DNA from: Rhodopirellula sp.
Lineage (GTDB): Bacteria; Planctomycetota; Planctomycetia; Planctomycetales; Planctomycetaceae
Direction of reading: 5' to 3'
DNA length: 47,973 nt
Assembly (NCBI GenBank): GCA_013203845.1
Contig: JABMPE010000314.1
Coordinates: forward strand, 1 to 47,973
Below are positions 1 through 9,121 of the stretch, piece by piece. Below the pieces are notes generated by a model, which was not told the DNA's origin, did no database searches, and saw nothing but the letters and a program-made list of their open reading frames with translations. Positions within the stretch are counted from its first letter, which is position 1. The number at the start of each line of letters is the position of its first letter. Made by a program: the position numbers and the translations under genes.

Positions 1-979
1 ATTGTCCATCATCCGCGGCGGTAATCTGTTTCGTTGTAAGCGGAGTTCGGCTCGTTTTTTCCCGAAGTACGAGCTCGACCGACTTGCCTTTAAAGCCGAA
101 CGCTTTCAGCTTCGCCGTAAAAGTGATGGGATCTCCGACAAAAGCGACCTCATCGACGAGCGTGTCATAGAGATTCAAATCGTGCATCGCTTCGGCACTG
201 CCTATGCCGACGGTGTAAAGTGGCACCAGCCGCTGCGCCGCAAGACCGGAAATTTTCGAAAACCGACCAGCGTCTCCAACGCTCGAAATCCCATCCGACA
301 GGACCACGATGGCGGTCGGCAACGAACCTCGAAAGTCGTTCAACACTTTTCCCACAGCGGCAGAAGGCCGCGTGTCGCTGCCGACCGGCTCGAGGCTTCG
401 GATCGATTTAACCAGACCACTGATCTGATTTCCGGATTCCGCATCAAGGCTTCCAATCGGACTGGCTGTTTCGGAAAAACGGTACACGCGAAGCTGATGA
501 CGCTGCTGCAGTTTCTGCAGAAACTCCCCGTCATTGGCTGTGAGAATCCCCTGACCAATGGCCAGCCGCGAAGCTCTTCCGCCACCCCTCTCTCGAACGA
601 AGGACTTTGCCGCGGCCTTGTCGAGCGAATCCGAATACTGATCCTCCAGCCCCATGCTGGCCGAGTCGTCCAGCAGAATCGCGATGAATGGCAGTCCCGT
701 TCGATCAACGACCAGCGTAATCTCAGAAAGAATGATCAGGACGATGCCAATCACACCCAACCGCAAGGCCACCAGCCCCATCCGGCTCGCACGCGATGCC
801 GAACCCGCGTCCCGGCGGTAAATCCACCAGACATAAAACAGCATGGCGATGGCGGCTGGGAGAACGCTCCATTGCGGCATTCCGGATGGCCACGGAGCCT
901 GGTAAAGCCAGCTCCATTGAGTCCCCTGCCCCGGCTGAGCGGGAGGGACTCCAAGATACCATTCGAGGAAGTTCTTCAT
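1..979 (-). CDS. VWA-domain membrane protein, partial (C-terminus off window)
   Basis: About 326 residues are visible from the ATG at 979; the reading frame stays open to base 1, so the C-terminal part is missing. Two hydrophobic segments (about residues 38-53 and 68-90) precede a von Willebrand A domain. Its MIDAS metal site is seen as DDSASMG at residues 104-110, with a later LSDG strand end. The layout (N-terminal membrane segments, then VWA in the periplasm or at the membrane) is that of the BatA/BatB-like or large membrane VWA proteins common in planctomycetes. The exact role is unknown. No convincing Shine-Dalgarno sequence precedes the ATG, but it is the first start after an upstream in-frame stop. 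The gene lies about 180 bases downstream of the C39-like gene on the same strand, so co-transcription is possible. Confidence 0.82.
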   Translation of the reverse strand, partial: MKNFLEWYLGVPPAQPGQGTQWSWLYQAPWPSGMPQWSVLPAAIAMLFYVWWIYRRDAGSASRASRMGLVALRLGVIGIVLIILSEITLVVDRTGLPFIAILLDDSASMGLEDQYSDSLDKAAAKSFVRERGGGRASRLAIGQGILTANDGEFLQKLQQRHQLRVYRFSETASPIGSLDAESGNQISGLVKSIRSLEPVGSDTRPSAAVGKVLNDFRGSLPTAIVVLSDGISSVGDAGRFSKISGLAAQRLVPLYTVGIGSAEAMHDLNLYDTLVDEVAFVGDPITFTAKLKAFGFKGKSVELVLREKTSRTPLTTKQITAADDGQ

Positions 980-1162
980 GAACGGAGAATACCACGCTGC
1001 AGAAACCGATGATTCGCAAGCCGCAGCCGAACGATCCGGGCTCACGGCGAGGCCGTTTAATCATAGCTGCTGCGTGCCAGTCCGACATCGACGCGGGCGG
1101 GGACTGGCCCACCAGACGGCCTCAGTATTCTGGATTCTGGGCAGGCGACTCGTTGGCAGCGG

Positions 1163-2044
1163 TCAGCGATCAGCCAGCAAGTGGTGGGACGCAGCGGGAT
1201 CCCGTTCAACAAGCCGCAGCCCTCTACCGGTCCAGAGCGTGTTGAGATCGTCGCGTCGCCAGAGTTCCCGACCGACCGTTGGGTCGCCAACAATCAGCAG
1301 ATCGTCTGTCAGATCACCGAGATAAACCACCGAGTGAGCCTGGCCCGGCAACCACCCGCAGGTCTCCCTGAGTTCCCGGCTGTGAGCATTTTGAACGTCA
1401 GCGGGAAGGCAAGCCACCAGGATCGCCGGGGTCTTTGGCGACGACGTTTTACCGCCGACGGGCACATCAAAGACTTCAACTTTCCAGGGACTCCCGGCCA
1501 CTTTCTTTGACAGGCCTCGGAACAGCCCCATCCAGTTGGTCCCTTTGCGGGTGAGACACAACTCCGCCATCTCACTTTCGGTGGCATCGATTCCGTGAAC
1601 ACGCAACAGCGTTGCAGCGCTGGCCGGACTGCAGGTGTACGGAGTCGTCTGCAGGCAAACGTCACCGCTCCAGCTCTCACCGCAGACAGGCAATTCACCG
1701 ACAAGCGGAGCAACCAGGCCCACGGCACTCACCATTCCCAGCAGAACGGCTGGCACCACGCGTCTCGTCGCTCCCGCCTTGCCGGACCAGACAATTCCAG
1801 CAAGGATTGATGCAAAAATCGGGAACCAGTTTCCGAGGACCATAAGCCCCGATACTGGCACGATTTCCGACAGAACAGGCTGATTCCAAACGAAAACGAA
1901 GTAGACGCCACCCGCCAGAATCGCCATCGTGCCGATACCGTTTCTCACAAATTCAGGCAGAGATCGACTGCAACGAGCCGTCACCGCAAAAGCAGCAGAC
2001 GACACAATCGCAATGAGGATCAGACTGAACACGAGATCGCTCAA
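1163..2044 (-). CDS. Membrane-anchored C39-like cysteine peptidase
   Basis: A 293-residue protein. The N-terminal 120 residues hold about four hydrophobic segments (roughly 4-22, 38-55, 65-85, 97-116). The rest resembles a peptidase C39 (bacteriocin-processing-like) papain fold: Gln132 and Cys138 in QTTPYTCSPAS, His237 in GQAHSVVYLGD, and Asp254 in VGDP, in the correct order for a Gln/Cys/His/Asp catalytic set. C39 domains normally process double-glycine leader peptides and are fused to ABC exporters; no ATPase domain is present here, so the substrate is unknown. The start is a TTG with a good GAGGAAG ribosome-binding site upstream. The VWA gene follows on the same strand. Peptidase fold confidence is good; biological role is not inferable. 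Confidence 0.78.
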   Translation of the reverse strand: MSDLVFSLILIAIVSSAAFAVTARCSRSLPEFVRNGIGTMAILAGGVYFVFVWNQPVLSEIVPVSGLMVLGNWFPIFASILAGIVWSGKAGATRRVVPAVLLGMVSAVGLVAPLVGELPVCGESWSGDVCLQTTPYTCSPASAATLLRVHGIDATESEMAELCLTRKGTNWMGLFRGLSKKVAGSPWKVEVFDVPVGGKTSSPKTPAILVACLPADVQNAHSRELRETCGWLPGQAHSVVYLGDLTDDLLIVGDPTVGRELWRRDDLNTLWTGRGLRLVERDPAASHHLLADR

Positions 2045-2483
2045 GGCAGCGGCTTCCTCAGACGAGTGTTTTGTTTTGGGGAACGGCCAGAAAATTCACG
2101 ATTTCTTCATATGCTATTCCTCGTTTATTTCCAATAGGCAGCTTGACGTCAATACGGGACCTGCAAAGAAAATTACCCAACCGTGGAATGCTTCAGCTGT
2201 CAACATCCGTGTGCACTGCCCACAGGAACACGTCTCCTGCCCCTGTTCGAGAATTACCGGACCTTGCCAGAGGCGTGTAAACGTCACATTTCGACGATAC
2301 TTGATTCACTGTCAGTAACCCGCCAAACTTGAACTGTTGGTCGCATTTGGAACAGGCATTGCTTGGGCCGATCTCCGACGCAGCGTGAGATTCCAGAAGT
2401 CACCCAGCGTCCCATGTCCTGACACGATTGCCCGGCTCCGCAATCGTCTGTCAACATAACGCCCTTTTCTCGCAGGATTCGTC
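2045..2483. other. Divergent intergenic region, no gene seen
   Basis: About 440 bases separate the minus-strand C39-like gene from the plus-strand amidohydrolase gene. No open frame with protein-like composition was seen on either strand. It must hold promoters for both genes. I could not assign a convincing -35/-10 pair. Confidence 0.5.
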
Positions 2484-3764
2484 GTGTCCAGTCAGCTCGT
2501 TCAAACCATCCAGGCAGAGCTGGATTCGCTCGTCCTGATCGACCCACACACGCATATCAACCCTCATGCGGCAGCTTCGGACACGCTCGCCGACATCCTG
2601 GGTTACCACTATTACACCGAGCTGGCTCATTCGGCCGGCTTGCCGCGTGAGCAAATTGAGGAACCGGGAATCAGCCCGAAATAGAAGGTTGGTCGGCTGG
2701 TCGAGAAACTTGGCGATCTCGATAACACGGTGCAGGTCAGCTGGCTGGTCGAGATGTGTCAGCAGTTTTTTGGCTTCGAAAGTGACGCCGTCACGACGGA
2801 GAACTGGGAATCGCTCTACGACAACGCCGCGGCGAAGATGGCAGAACCTGACTGGGAGCAGCAGGTACTGTCGAAGAGCGGTCTCGAAAAGGTCTTCCTG
2901 ACCAACGACTTCGACGACCCGCTGACGGGTTTCGATACATCTCTGTACGTGCCGTGCCTGCGGACCGACGACCTGGTCTTTCATTTCACGAAGCGTGAAA
3001 CTCGCGATCGGCTCGAGAAAGCAACTGGTTCCAGCGTGAGCGATCCCGCTTCGCTACGCGCCGCGATCGGCCAGCTGTTCGAACACTTCACGAAGAACGG
3101 TGCCAAAGCCTGCGCAATTTCGATTCCCCCGACATTTTCTCCGGCAGCCGTTTCTGAGTCTGAAGTCGAGCCGATTCTCACCAGTGTGCTTACTGGCCGT
3201 GAGTTGAGTCACGACGAAGCAGCAGTTCTCAGCCAGTTCAACTTCTGGACGCTGGCCGGATTCTGTGCCGAGTACAGGCTCCCGTTCGACCTGATGATTG
3301 GAGTCAACCGCCGAGTCTACGAAGCTGGCGTTTTCCAGGGGCAGGACCTGTACGACTCCCGGGTTTCGCTGATTCAGTATCGCGAACTGTTCAACGCATT
3401 TCCGCAAGTGACGTTTCCCGTTTCAGTGCTCGCTCAGACGAGCAATCAGGAACTGGTCAGTTACGCCTGGATTTTCCCCAACGTGGTCACCAACGGGCAC
3501 TGGTGGTACTCCAACATCCCGCCGCACATTGAACTTGATTGTCGAAGCCGTTTAAGCGCAGTTCCGCAGACCAAACAGATTGGCTATTACAGCGATATGT
3601 ACAAACTGGAATTCGCTCTTCCGAAATTTGCGATGTATCGGCGAATTCTGGCGAAGGTTCTGGCCAATGACTTTGTTATCGATCGTGGCTGGAGCGAAGA
3701 ACGCGCCATCGCACTGGGCAAGCTTAATCTTCGCGGCAACGTTGAAACCATTTTCCAGGTGTGA
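2484..3764 (+). pseudogene. Uronate isomerase-like amidohydrolase, interrupted by in-frame TAG
   Basis: One continuous frame from a GTG at 2484 (AGGA six bases upstream) to TGA at 3764 would encode about 426 residues, but a TAG at 2682-2684 splits it after 66 codons. Frame and homology continue directly after the stop. The first piece has the metal-binding HxH of the amidohydrolase fold (IDPHTHINPH). The second has a NGHWWYSNIP block and a YRRIL helix typical of the C-terminal half of UxaC-type uronate isomerases, which interconvert uronates and keto-uronates. A restart at GTG 2721 or ATG 2730 would lack the HxH and should be inactive. One base change (GAG to TAG) would explain it. It could be a real nonsense mutation, a sequencing error or suppressed amber. 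The phosphatase gene follows 128 bases downstream. Confidence 0.72.
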
Positions 3765-3892
3765 ACTCGTTTCGCACGACCACGCAGCAGATCAAGACAC
3801 ACGAAACGCAACCTGATGTTCCAGCATCGACAGTCCTGTCGGGACTGAGTCCGGAACACACGGGTCACTTTGACAAGTCGGGAACGGAACTC

Positions 3893-5623
3893 ATGGCGAC
3901 TCTTGTATTACTTCAGGAAGGCGAGGCAATCCCGTACCCGGTTGGCGATGGCGAGACGGTCATTGGCCGGCATCCGGACTGCACGATCCAACTGAAGTCG
4001 AACACGGTTTCGCGCCGACACGCGCGATTCACAAAACGCGACGGCCAGTTCTACATCGAAGATCTCGGCAGCGGTAACGGCACGGTCGTTAACGGCACTC
4101 AGCTGGAGAAAGAAAAACCTCACGCCATCAACCACGAAGATCGGATCAAGTTTGGCCCGATGCTGCTGCGGTTCGAATGCGAAGAAGCACGTCCTGTCGT
4201 GAAGGCTCCCGCCGCGCCGTCTGCTCATCCTCGAATTCCCGCGGGCGGTGACGATTTCGGCGCGGGTGACGAATTCGGCGCGACCGTCAATTACTCCGAT
4301 GAGGAAGACGACGAAGCTGAAATCATGGGCACCATGATGTCGGGCGGTGGTGGCTTCGGGATGCTGGAAGTCCAGCCGGAAGTGAAACTCAAAGCGGTCA
4401 TTGACATCACACGCAGCCTCTGCGGCGAAACAAATCTCAATGCCATGCTGCCTGCCATTCTGGACACTCTGTTCCGAGTCTTTCCGCATGCCGACCGAGG
4501 TTGCGTGCTGCTGAAAGATCCGGAAAAAGGCGGAGAGATGGTGCCGCGAGCTTTCAAACACCGTCGTGGAGGTGAGGACTCCACCGTCCGACTTTCTCGA
4601 ACCATTGTGAAGAAGGTCATCCAGGAAAAGACAGGAATTCTCTCCGCTGACGCCGCTAACGATGATCAGTTTGACGCTTCAGAATCGATTTCGAATCTGG
4701 CCATCCGATCCATGATGTGTGTGCCACTGCTCGATAAAGAAACTGAGCCGATCGGCCTCATTAATATCGACACGATGAACCCGGTCACGCAGTTCACGAA
4801 CGAGGATCTGGACCTCCTGATGACGATCGCTGGCCAGGCAGCTTTGACTTACGAGAACGCCCGTCTGATGAAGACGTATCTCGAAAAGCAGAAGCAGGAC
4901 GGCGAGATGAATATCGCCCAGGGTGTCCAGAAGGCACTACTTCCGGACAAACTTCCAGTCATTGAAGGTTGGAAGTTCTATGCATCGTACGATGCCGCTC
5001 AAGCAGTTGGCGGTAACTACTACGATGCCTTCGAAGTCGGTGACGATAAAATTGTGTTGTCCTTTGGTGACATATCCGGCAAGGGCGTTCCCGGTGCGAT
5101 CATCATGTCCCGCATGTCGAGCTGTGTGCAAAGTATCCTGGAATTTACGCACGACCCGCTGGAAGCTGTCGCTGCAATTAACAAGCACATGTGCGCGAAC
5201 GCCGCCGAAGGTCGGTTTGTCACCTACAACTTCGTCCTGCTGGATCTGAAGACGAACGAGGTGTCACTCGTGAACGCAGGTCATATGCCACCGTTTATAT
5301 TGAAACCGGATGGCACGGTTGACGAGTTTCCCGATGAGTCAATCGGTCTTCCCATCGGCGTCATGGAAGATTACCCCTACGAAGTCGAGAAACGCACCAT
5401 CAATCCCGGTGAAACCGTGGTGCTGTTTACAGACGGCGTTGACGAAGCCATGAACCCGGAAGGCGAACTCTACACGCTGGAGCGAATGCGTGAGCTGATC
5501 GCGAAGAGCCCTCGCGATCCGGAAGAACTCGGCAAAATTCTGCTGGCAGATGTTCGCCGGCACGCCAACGGTCGACCTCAGAACGACGACATCACCATCA
5601 TGACATTCGGGCGCGAGGGATAG
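3893..5623 (+). CDS. FHA-GAF-PP2C (SpoIIE/RsbU-type) phosphatase
   Basis: A 576-residue signalling protein if it starts at ATG 3893 (GGAACGGAAC upstream); a GTG at 3761 would add 44 residues of poor composition. Order of domains: FHA (about 5-90; IGRHPDC and SRRHARF phosphothreonine-binding signatures, GSGNGT loop), an acidic Gly-rich linker, GAF (about 165-330), then a PP2C domain of the SpoIIE/RsbU class (about 350-575; DISGKGVPGA, NAGHMPP, LFTDGVDE, DDITIM). Such proteins dephosphorylate Ser/Thr-phosphorylated partners, often anti-sigma antagonists, in response to a GAF ligand or FHA-bound phosphoprotein. No signal peptide or membrane segment, so cytoplasmic. Odd point: the usual GGDxYD metal-ligand motif reads GGNYYD, with Asn375 replacing Asp, so activity is uncertain. 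No partner kinase or anti-sigma factor is adjacent. Confidence 0.88.
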   Translation: MATLVLLQEGEAIPYPVGDGETVIGRHPDCTIQLKSNTVSRRHARFTKRDGQFYIEDLGSGNGTVVNGTQLEKEKPHAINHEDRIKFGPMLLRFECEEARPVVKAPAAPSAHPRIPAGGDDFGAGDEFGATVNYSDEEDDEAEIMGTMMSGGGGFGMLEVQPEVKLKAVIDITRSLCGETNLNAMLPAILDTLFRVFPHADRGCVLLKDPEKGGEMVPRAFKHRRGGEDSTVRLSRTIVKKVIQEKTGILSADAANDDQFDASESISNLAIRSMMCVPLLDKETEPIGLINIDTMNPVTQFTNEDLDLLMTIAGQAALTYENARLMKTYLEKQKQDGEMNIAQGVQKALLPDKLPVIEGWKFYASYDAAQAVGGNYYDAFEVGDDKIVLSFGDISGKGVPGAIIMSRMSSCVQSILEFTHDPLEAVAAINKHMCANAAEGRFVTYNFVLLDLKTNEVSLVNAGHMPPFILKPDGTVDEFPDESIGLPIGVMEDYPYEVEKRTINPGETVVLFTDGVDEAMNPEGELYTLERMRELIAKSPRDPEELGKILLADVRRHANGRPQNDDITIMTFGREG

Positions 5624-5801
5624 ACGCTCATGAAGGCGTCCTGCTCTCGCTTTTGCGTCAACGGTTTGGCGGGCTTGATCAGCAATGCATTCAGTGGCGA
5701 ACGAGGTGTGATGCCACACCAACTGCCAATCGTTGAGTCTCGGCAACTCACTGCCCTCATAACTGCCGCTCACCACTTCCCATTCAGATCCAAGGTGTCG
5801 T

Positions 5802-6698
5802 GTGTCAGCTGTTAACATCCAGGAATGCGTTCACCGTGCCTGCCTGCTGGAAGCGACGGCTCGAAAACCTGGAAACGTGCATCCCGGAGCATCATTCGAA
5901 CACGTCGCCTACGAAGATTTTGTCGTCTCTGCCGAAGCCATCTCTCCGATACTTGCCCGCACCGCGGATGTCGGAGTCGGCAGGAGCATTCTGGAAGCAG
6001 TCCAGGCAACTCGCAGTGTTTGTGAACACAACACGAACCTCGGCATTATTCTTCTGCTCGCCCCCTTAACCGCGGTTCCGCTCGACACGACATTGCCGGC
6101 GGGGATCCCGACCGTCCTGTCCGAGCTGACGCAGGAAGACGCCGAATACGTGTTTGAGGCGATTCGTCTGGCTCAACCTCGTGGACTTGGCACTGCCGAC
6201 GCAGCAGACGTCTCAACTTCGTCGCCAACCGGAACATTGACCGAGGTCATGGCACTGGCTGCCGACCGGGATGGCGTCGCCAGACAGTATGCCAGTGATT
6301 TTGAGACCGTCGTAAAACATGCCGTTGCAACAATGACCGCTTCGGATCGTTTCACAGAAGACTGGGAACAAGCCATTGTCCACCTGCACCTCACACTGAT
6401 CGCCACTGACGGCGATACAGACATCGCGAGAAAATGCAGCTCCATCGATGTCCACGAAGCCCAGCGCAGAGCGGAGTCCGTGCTGAGAGCTGGCTGGCCA
6501 ATGGCGATGGAGGGCCGGCTGCGCATCCGGGAATACGATCGCTGGCTTCGGGCGCGCGGAAGTCAACGAAATCCAGGAACAACCGCGGACCTTGTTACCG
6601 CTGGCGTGTTTACCGTACTGCGGGATCAGCTTGCTCCCATGCCGTCTCTGGAAGCCATTCAGATTCGTGCGGAAGAAATTCGAAACGCTCAGTTGTGA
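5802..6698 (+). CDS. CitG/MdcB-like triphosphoribosyl-dephospho-CoA synthase family protein
   Basis: A 298-residue cytoplasmic protein with an alpha-helical composition. The N-terminal KPGNVHPG block, the EHNTNLGIILLLAPL block and the late MEGRLRIREYDRWLRARGSQRNPGTTADL block are hallmarks of the CitG family, which transfers a phosphoribosyl unit from ATP to dephospho-CoA to make the citrate or malonate lyase prosthetic group. No citrate lyase or malonate decarboxylase gene is in the window, so this is more likely one of the stand-alone family members found in archaea, C1-metabolising bacteria and planctomycetes, whose reaction is unsettled. The start is a GTG with weak upstream AAGG. The YjbQ-like gene begins nine bases after its stop, so the two are almost certainly one operon. 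Confidence 0.83.
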   Translation: MSAVNIQECVHRACLLEATARKPGNVHPGASFEHVAYEDFVVSAEAISPILARTADVGVGRSILEAVQATRSVCEHNTNLGIILLLAPLTAVPLDTTLPAGIPTVLSELTQEDAEYVFEAIRLAQPRGLGTADAADVSTSSPTGTLTEVMALAADRDGVARQYASDFETVVKHAVATMTASDRFTEDWEQAIVHLHLTLIATDGDTDIARKCSSIDVHEAQRRAESVLRAGWPMAMEGRLRIREYDRWLRARGSQRNPGTTADLVTAGVFTVLRDQLAPMPSLEAIQIRAEEIRNAQL

Positions 6699-6707
6699 GG
6701 GCTACTC

Positions 6708-7130
6708 GTGAAAACGCTGACCAAAGAAATCTGGATGGAAATACCGCAACGTCGAGCGATCGTGTCGATCCATGACGAAGTCGAACGACTGGTCGCCGAA
6801 AGTGGTGTTCAGGACGGGATCGCACTGATCAACGCCATGCACATCACGGCCAGCGTCTTCATCAACGACGACGAGTCCGGTTTGCATCACGATTACGATG
6901 TCTGGCTGGAACAGCTGGCTCCGTTCGATCCGTCGCCTGAGCGGTATCACCACAACCGCACAGGAGAAGACAACGCGGACGCTCATCACAAGCGACAGAT
7001 CATGGGCCGCGAAGTGGTTGTGGCGATCACCGAAGGCAAACTGCACCTCGGGCCCTGGGAGCACATCTTTTACTACGAATTCGACGGACATCGAAAGAAA
7101 CGACTGCTCGTCAAAATCATCGGCGAGTAA
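6708..7130 (+). CDS. yjbQ: YjbQ/UPF0047 family protein (secondary thiamine-phosphate synthase-like)
   Basis: A 140-residue protein that covers the whole usual length of the UPF0047/YjbQ family. Visible family blocks are [15 protein letters not shown], the [15 protein letters not shown] block with clustered histidines, and [14 protein letters not shown] near the C-terminus. E. coli YjbQ has a weak thiamine-phosphate synthase activity; the physiological reaction is not established. The GTG start has GAGGG eight bases upstream, in the nine-base gap after the CitG-like gene. The tight coupling suggests a shared cofactor-related job, but this is inference. Confidence 0.88.
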   Translation: MKTLTKEIWMEIPQRRAIVSIHDEVERLVAESGVQDGIALINAMHITASVFINDDESGLHHDYDVWLEQLAPFDPSPERYHHNRTGEDNADAHHKRQIMGREVVVAITEGKLHLGPWEHIFYYEFDGHRKKRLLVKIIGE

Positions 7131-7141
7131 TTCGCGACGAT

Positions 7142-7193
7142 CCGGGCGCAGCATTGCCATTCGCATCCCGGGCGCAACATTACTGTTCACATC
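7142..7193. repeat. Two tandem copies of a 26-base unit
   Basis: Bases 7142-7167 and 7168-7193 are direct repeats of 26 bases beginning CCGGGCGCA and ending ACATC/GCATC, identical at 21 of 26 positions. They lie between the convergent yjbQ-like and NuoL-like genes, just past the yjbQ stop. Function unknown; they could be a remnant of a longer array or a protein-binding site. Confidence 0.6.
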
Positions 7194-7210
7194 GGGGATG
7201 GTCTCGGAAC

Positions 7211-9103
7211 TCAAACCAACGACCAAAGCAGCCCGACCACCAGCAGCACTCCGGTCAGGCCGTAATAGACAGCCGGCTGAACTCGCTGAAACTCCAGTGA
7301 ATTCGCAAGGCGAACGGGAATCTGTTTCCAGTCGTCTTCAGGCCTCCCGCCCAGAAGCTTTCGATCGCAAAATCCGGCAAGCACCGCCAGACCGCGCACC
7401 GGCAGATTGATTCCGCACCGAACCGCGTTCTCGACATAAAACCATTCGCGGCTGAGTCGAGCCAGCGAGTCCATACTCCCGACAACGCGGTTACGAACAC
7501 GCTCGCTGGCCTGTGACAGCAGGCTCGCCACGACGACTCCCAGCAAGCACGCTGGCGTGGCTGCTCCGAAGGCCAGCAAACGAGAAGACGATAACGGCTC
7601 AATCCCCGTTGCATTGGGGACCGGGAGCAGGCAGACGCCCAGTGCAGAAAGTGCGGCGACTGTTGTTACTGCCGACTCAATTCCAATCGCAGGCGTCGAT
7701 CGTTTCCTGACTCGCCCTGCACTGCTGGATTTTCCAGGGAAATTTCCGAACGACGTCAGCTTCACGATCGCAACGCCCCACAGAATCTGGCTCGCAACAA
7801 TTCCCCACCAGATCAGAAACAGAAAACGACCGGTGGATGACGTCGCCGCGCTATGCACGTCCACGTTTTCACGCAGCGTCGCTTCGACAAGCGACAGAAC
7901 GGTGTTGCCGCCACAGACTCCGGAAACGGCAACAATCATCGCAACAACGAACGCAATCCTTTGTCCGATTTCCTGACGGCTGCATCTCAGCACAAAGATT
8001 GCGACGAGCTGAGCAAACACAGTGCAACTCGCAACCCCAGCTCCAGAAGGTTGCCCCGTAGCAAAAGCGGCAGCGGCCAGACCGGCAGCACTGACAGTCA
8101 GCAACGACAACATGTCAGCGGCATCGCTCTGTGCCAGAGCGATGCTCGTGGCCGTGAGACAAGTGAGAACGCCGAGCATTCCCAGTAGCAGGTTCCCGTC
8201 CGACGAAACCTCACACAGTGGAAACATCGCAACGGCCAGCGAAATTCCTGGCAGAACTCCAGCCAGCACAACATTCATCGCGGCATCACGTGGCCGGGTT
8301 TCCAGGTAAGAACGTGGCCAGATCACGGCCGGGAAGAAGGCGCATCGAACAGCGATAGCTGCTGCGAACAGCCCCGTCAGTCCAGACACGACCGCAGCGG
8401 TGTCGATGCGACCGTCCGCAGAAACACGTCGAGGCAATTCCGTAATATCCGACGTTCCAAATCGAGACGTCGCCATCAAGGTTGCAGACAGCAGTACAAC
8501 GCTGGAGCAGCCCAGAATCGTTGTCGTCTGAAACTTTCGTGTACGGACGCGGGGATGAGGTTCATGATCACCTCGAATCTGTGATCCGAGGACATAACTG
8601 TCAATGAGCACCCAGACACTCACGAGCACGACGAGGTCTGCCAGCAGAATGGCTGCAATACTTAGTGGATACAGCGGGGCAGTCGTTCGTGCGGGTCGCG
8701 ATTCGGAAGGAATCCCGGTTCGTCCCTCTCGGACGAATTCGAGCACCACCACCAGCGAAGCCGCCAGGACGAGCAATACTCGAGATTGATCCGAGTAAAA
8801 AGAAACGTCTACGAAGAGTTGCTCCGCCGAGGGGATCACCAGCCAGCGACCCGCTGTCAGCCGGGCGGAAACCTCAGTCATCCCGAAATGCAGACACGCC
8901 AGCCAGACTGTGGCGATCATCCCCGTCAAGCCTGCTGAGATCGCAATGGCTGATGTCATCCGAACGGGCGAAACGACGGCCAGCAGCCATCCAAACATCG
9001 GTATCAGGATCAGAGCAGCAATCAGTAATTGCTCGATCACAGCGGCGGCTCCGAACTCCATGAAGAAACCCCGAAGGTCAGCGACCCCGGGGTTCTTCGT
9101 CAT
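7211..9103 (-). CDS. Divergent NuoL/MrpA-like polytopic membrane protein
   Basis: A 630-residue protein with about 14 hydrophobic segments. It resembles the large antiporter-like subunits of complex I (NuoL) and Mrp or DabB proteins: an early FYSDQSRVLLVLAAS loop-helix, a central VRCAFFPAVIWPRSYL segment where NuoL has its lysine and the FPLHTWLPDA loop, and a C-terminal half with EWFYVENAVR before two last helices. In the central block the lysine and histidines used for proton transfer appear replaced, so proton pumping is doubtful. No other Nuo, Mrp or DabA gene is present. The ATG at 9103 is 18 bases after the cyclophilin stop with GGAATC upstream, so they share a transcript. A second in-frame ATG at 9061 is possible. 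Function not assignable. Confidence 0.68.
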   Translation of the reverse strand: MTKNPGVADLRGFFMEFGAAAVIEQLLIAALILIPMFGWLLAVVSPVRMTSAIAISAGLTGMIATVWLACLHFGMTEVSARLTAGRWLVIPSAEQLFVDVSFYSDQSRVLLVLAASLVVVLEFVREGRTGIPSESRPARTTAPLYPLSIAAILLADLVVLVSVWVLIDSYVLGSQIRGDHEPHPRVRTRKFQTTTILGCSSVVLLSATLMATSRFGTSDITELPRRVSADGRIDTAAVVSGLTGLFAAAIAVRCAFFPAVIWPRSYLETRPRDAAMNVVLAGVLPGISLAVAMFPLCEVSSDGNLLLGMLGVLTCLTATSIALAQSDAADMLSLLTVSAAGLAAAAFATGQPSGAGVASCTVFAQLVAIFVLRCSRQEIGQRIAFVVAMIVAVSGVCGGNTVLSLVEATLRENVDVHSAATSSTGRFLFLIWWGIVASQILWGVAIVKLTSFGNFPGKSSSAGRVRKRSTPAIGIESAVTTVAALSALGVCLLPVPNATGIEPLSSSRLLAFGAATPACLLGVVVASLLSQASERVRNRVVGSMDSLARLSREWFYVENAVRCGINLPVRGLAVLAGFCDRKLLGGRPEDDWKQIPVRLANSLEFQRVQPAVYYGLTGVLLVVGLLWSLV

Positions 9104-9121
9104 GATTCCAGGTGCTGGTGC

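Noticed and set aside
2-1012. Long plus-strand open frame of 336 codons at the left edge
   Set aside because: It lies antisense to a frame with a clear VWA MIDAS motif and membrane helices; its own composition is Arg/Pro/Gln-rich with no motif.
2682-2684. Amber codon read as pyrrolysine or a programmed read-through
   Set aside because: No pyl genes or read-through context are seen, and the position looks like an ordinary glutamate rather than a special active-site residue.
5630-5815. Small plus-strand frame of 61 codons between the phosphatase and CitG-like genes
   Set aside because: Cysteine- and serine-rich without a ribosome-binding site, and it overlaps the real start at 5802.
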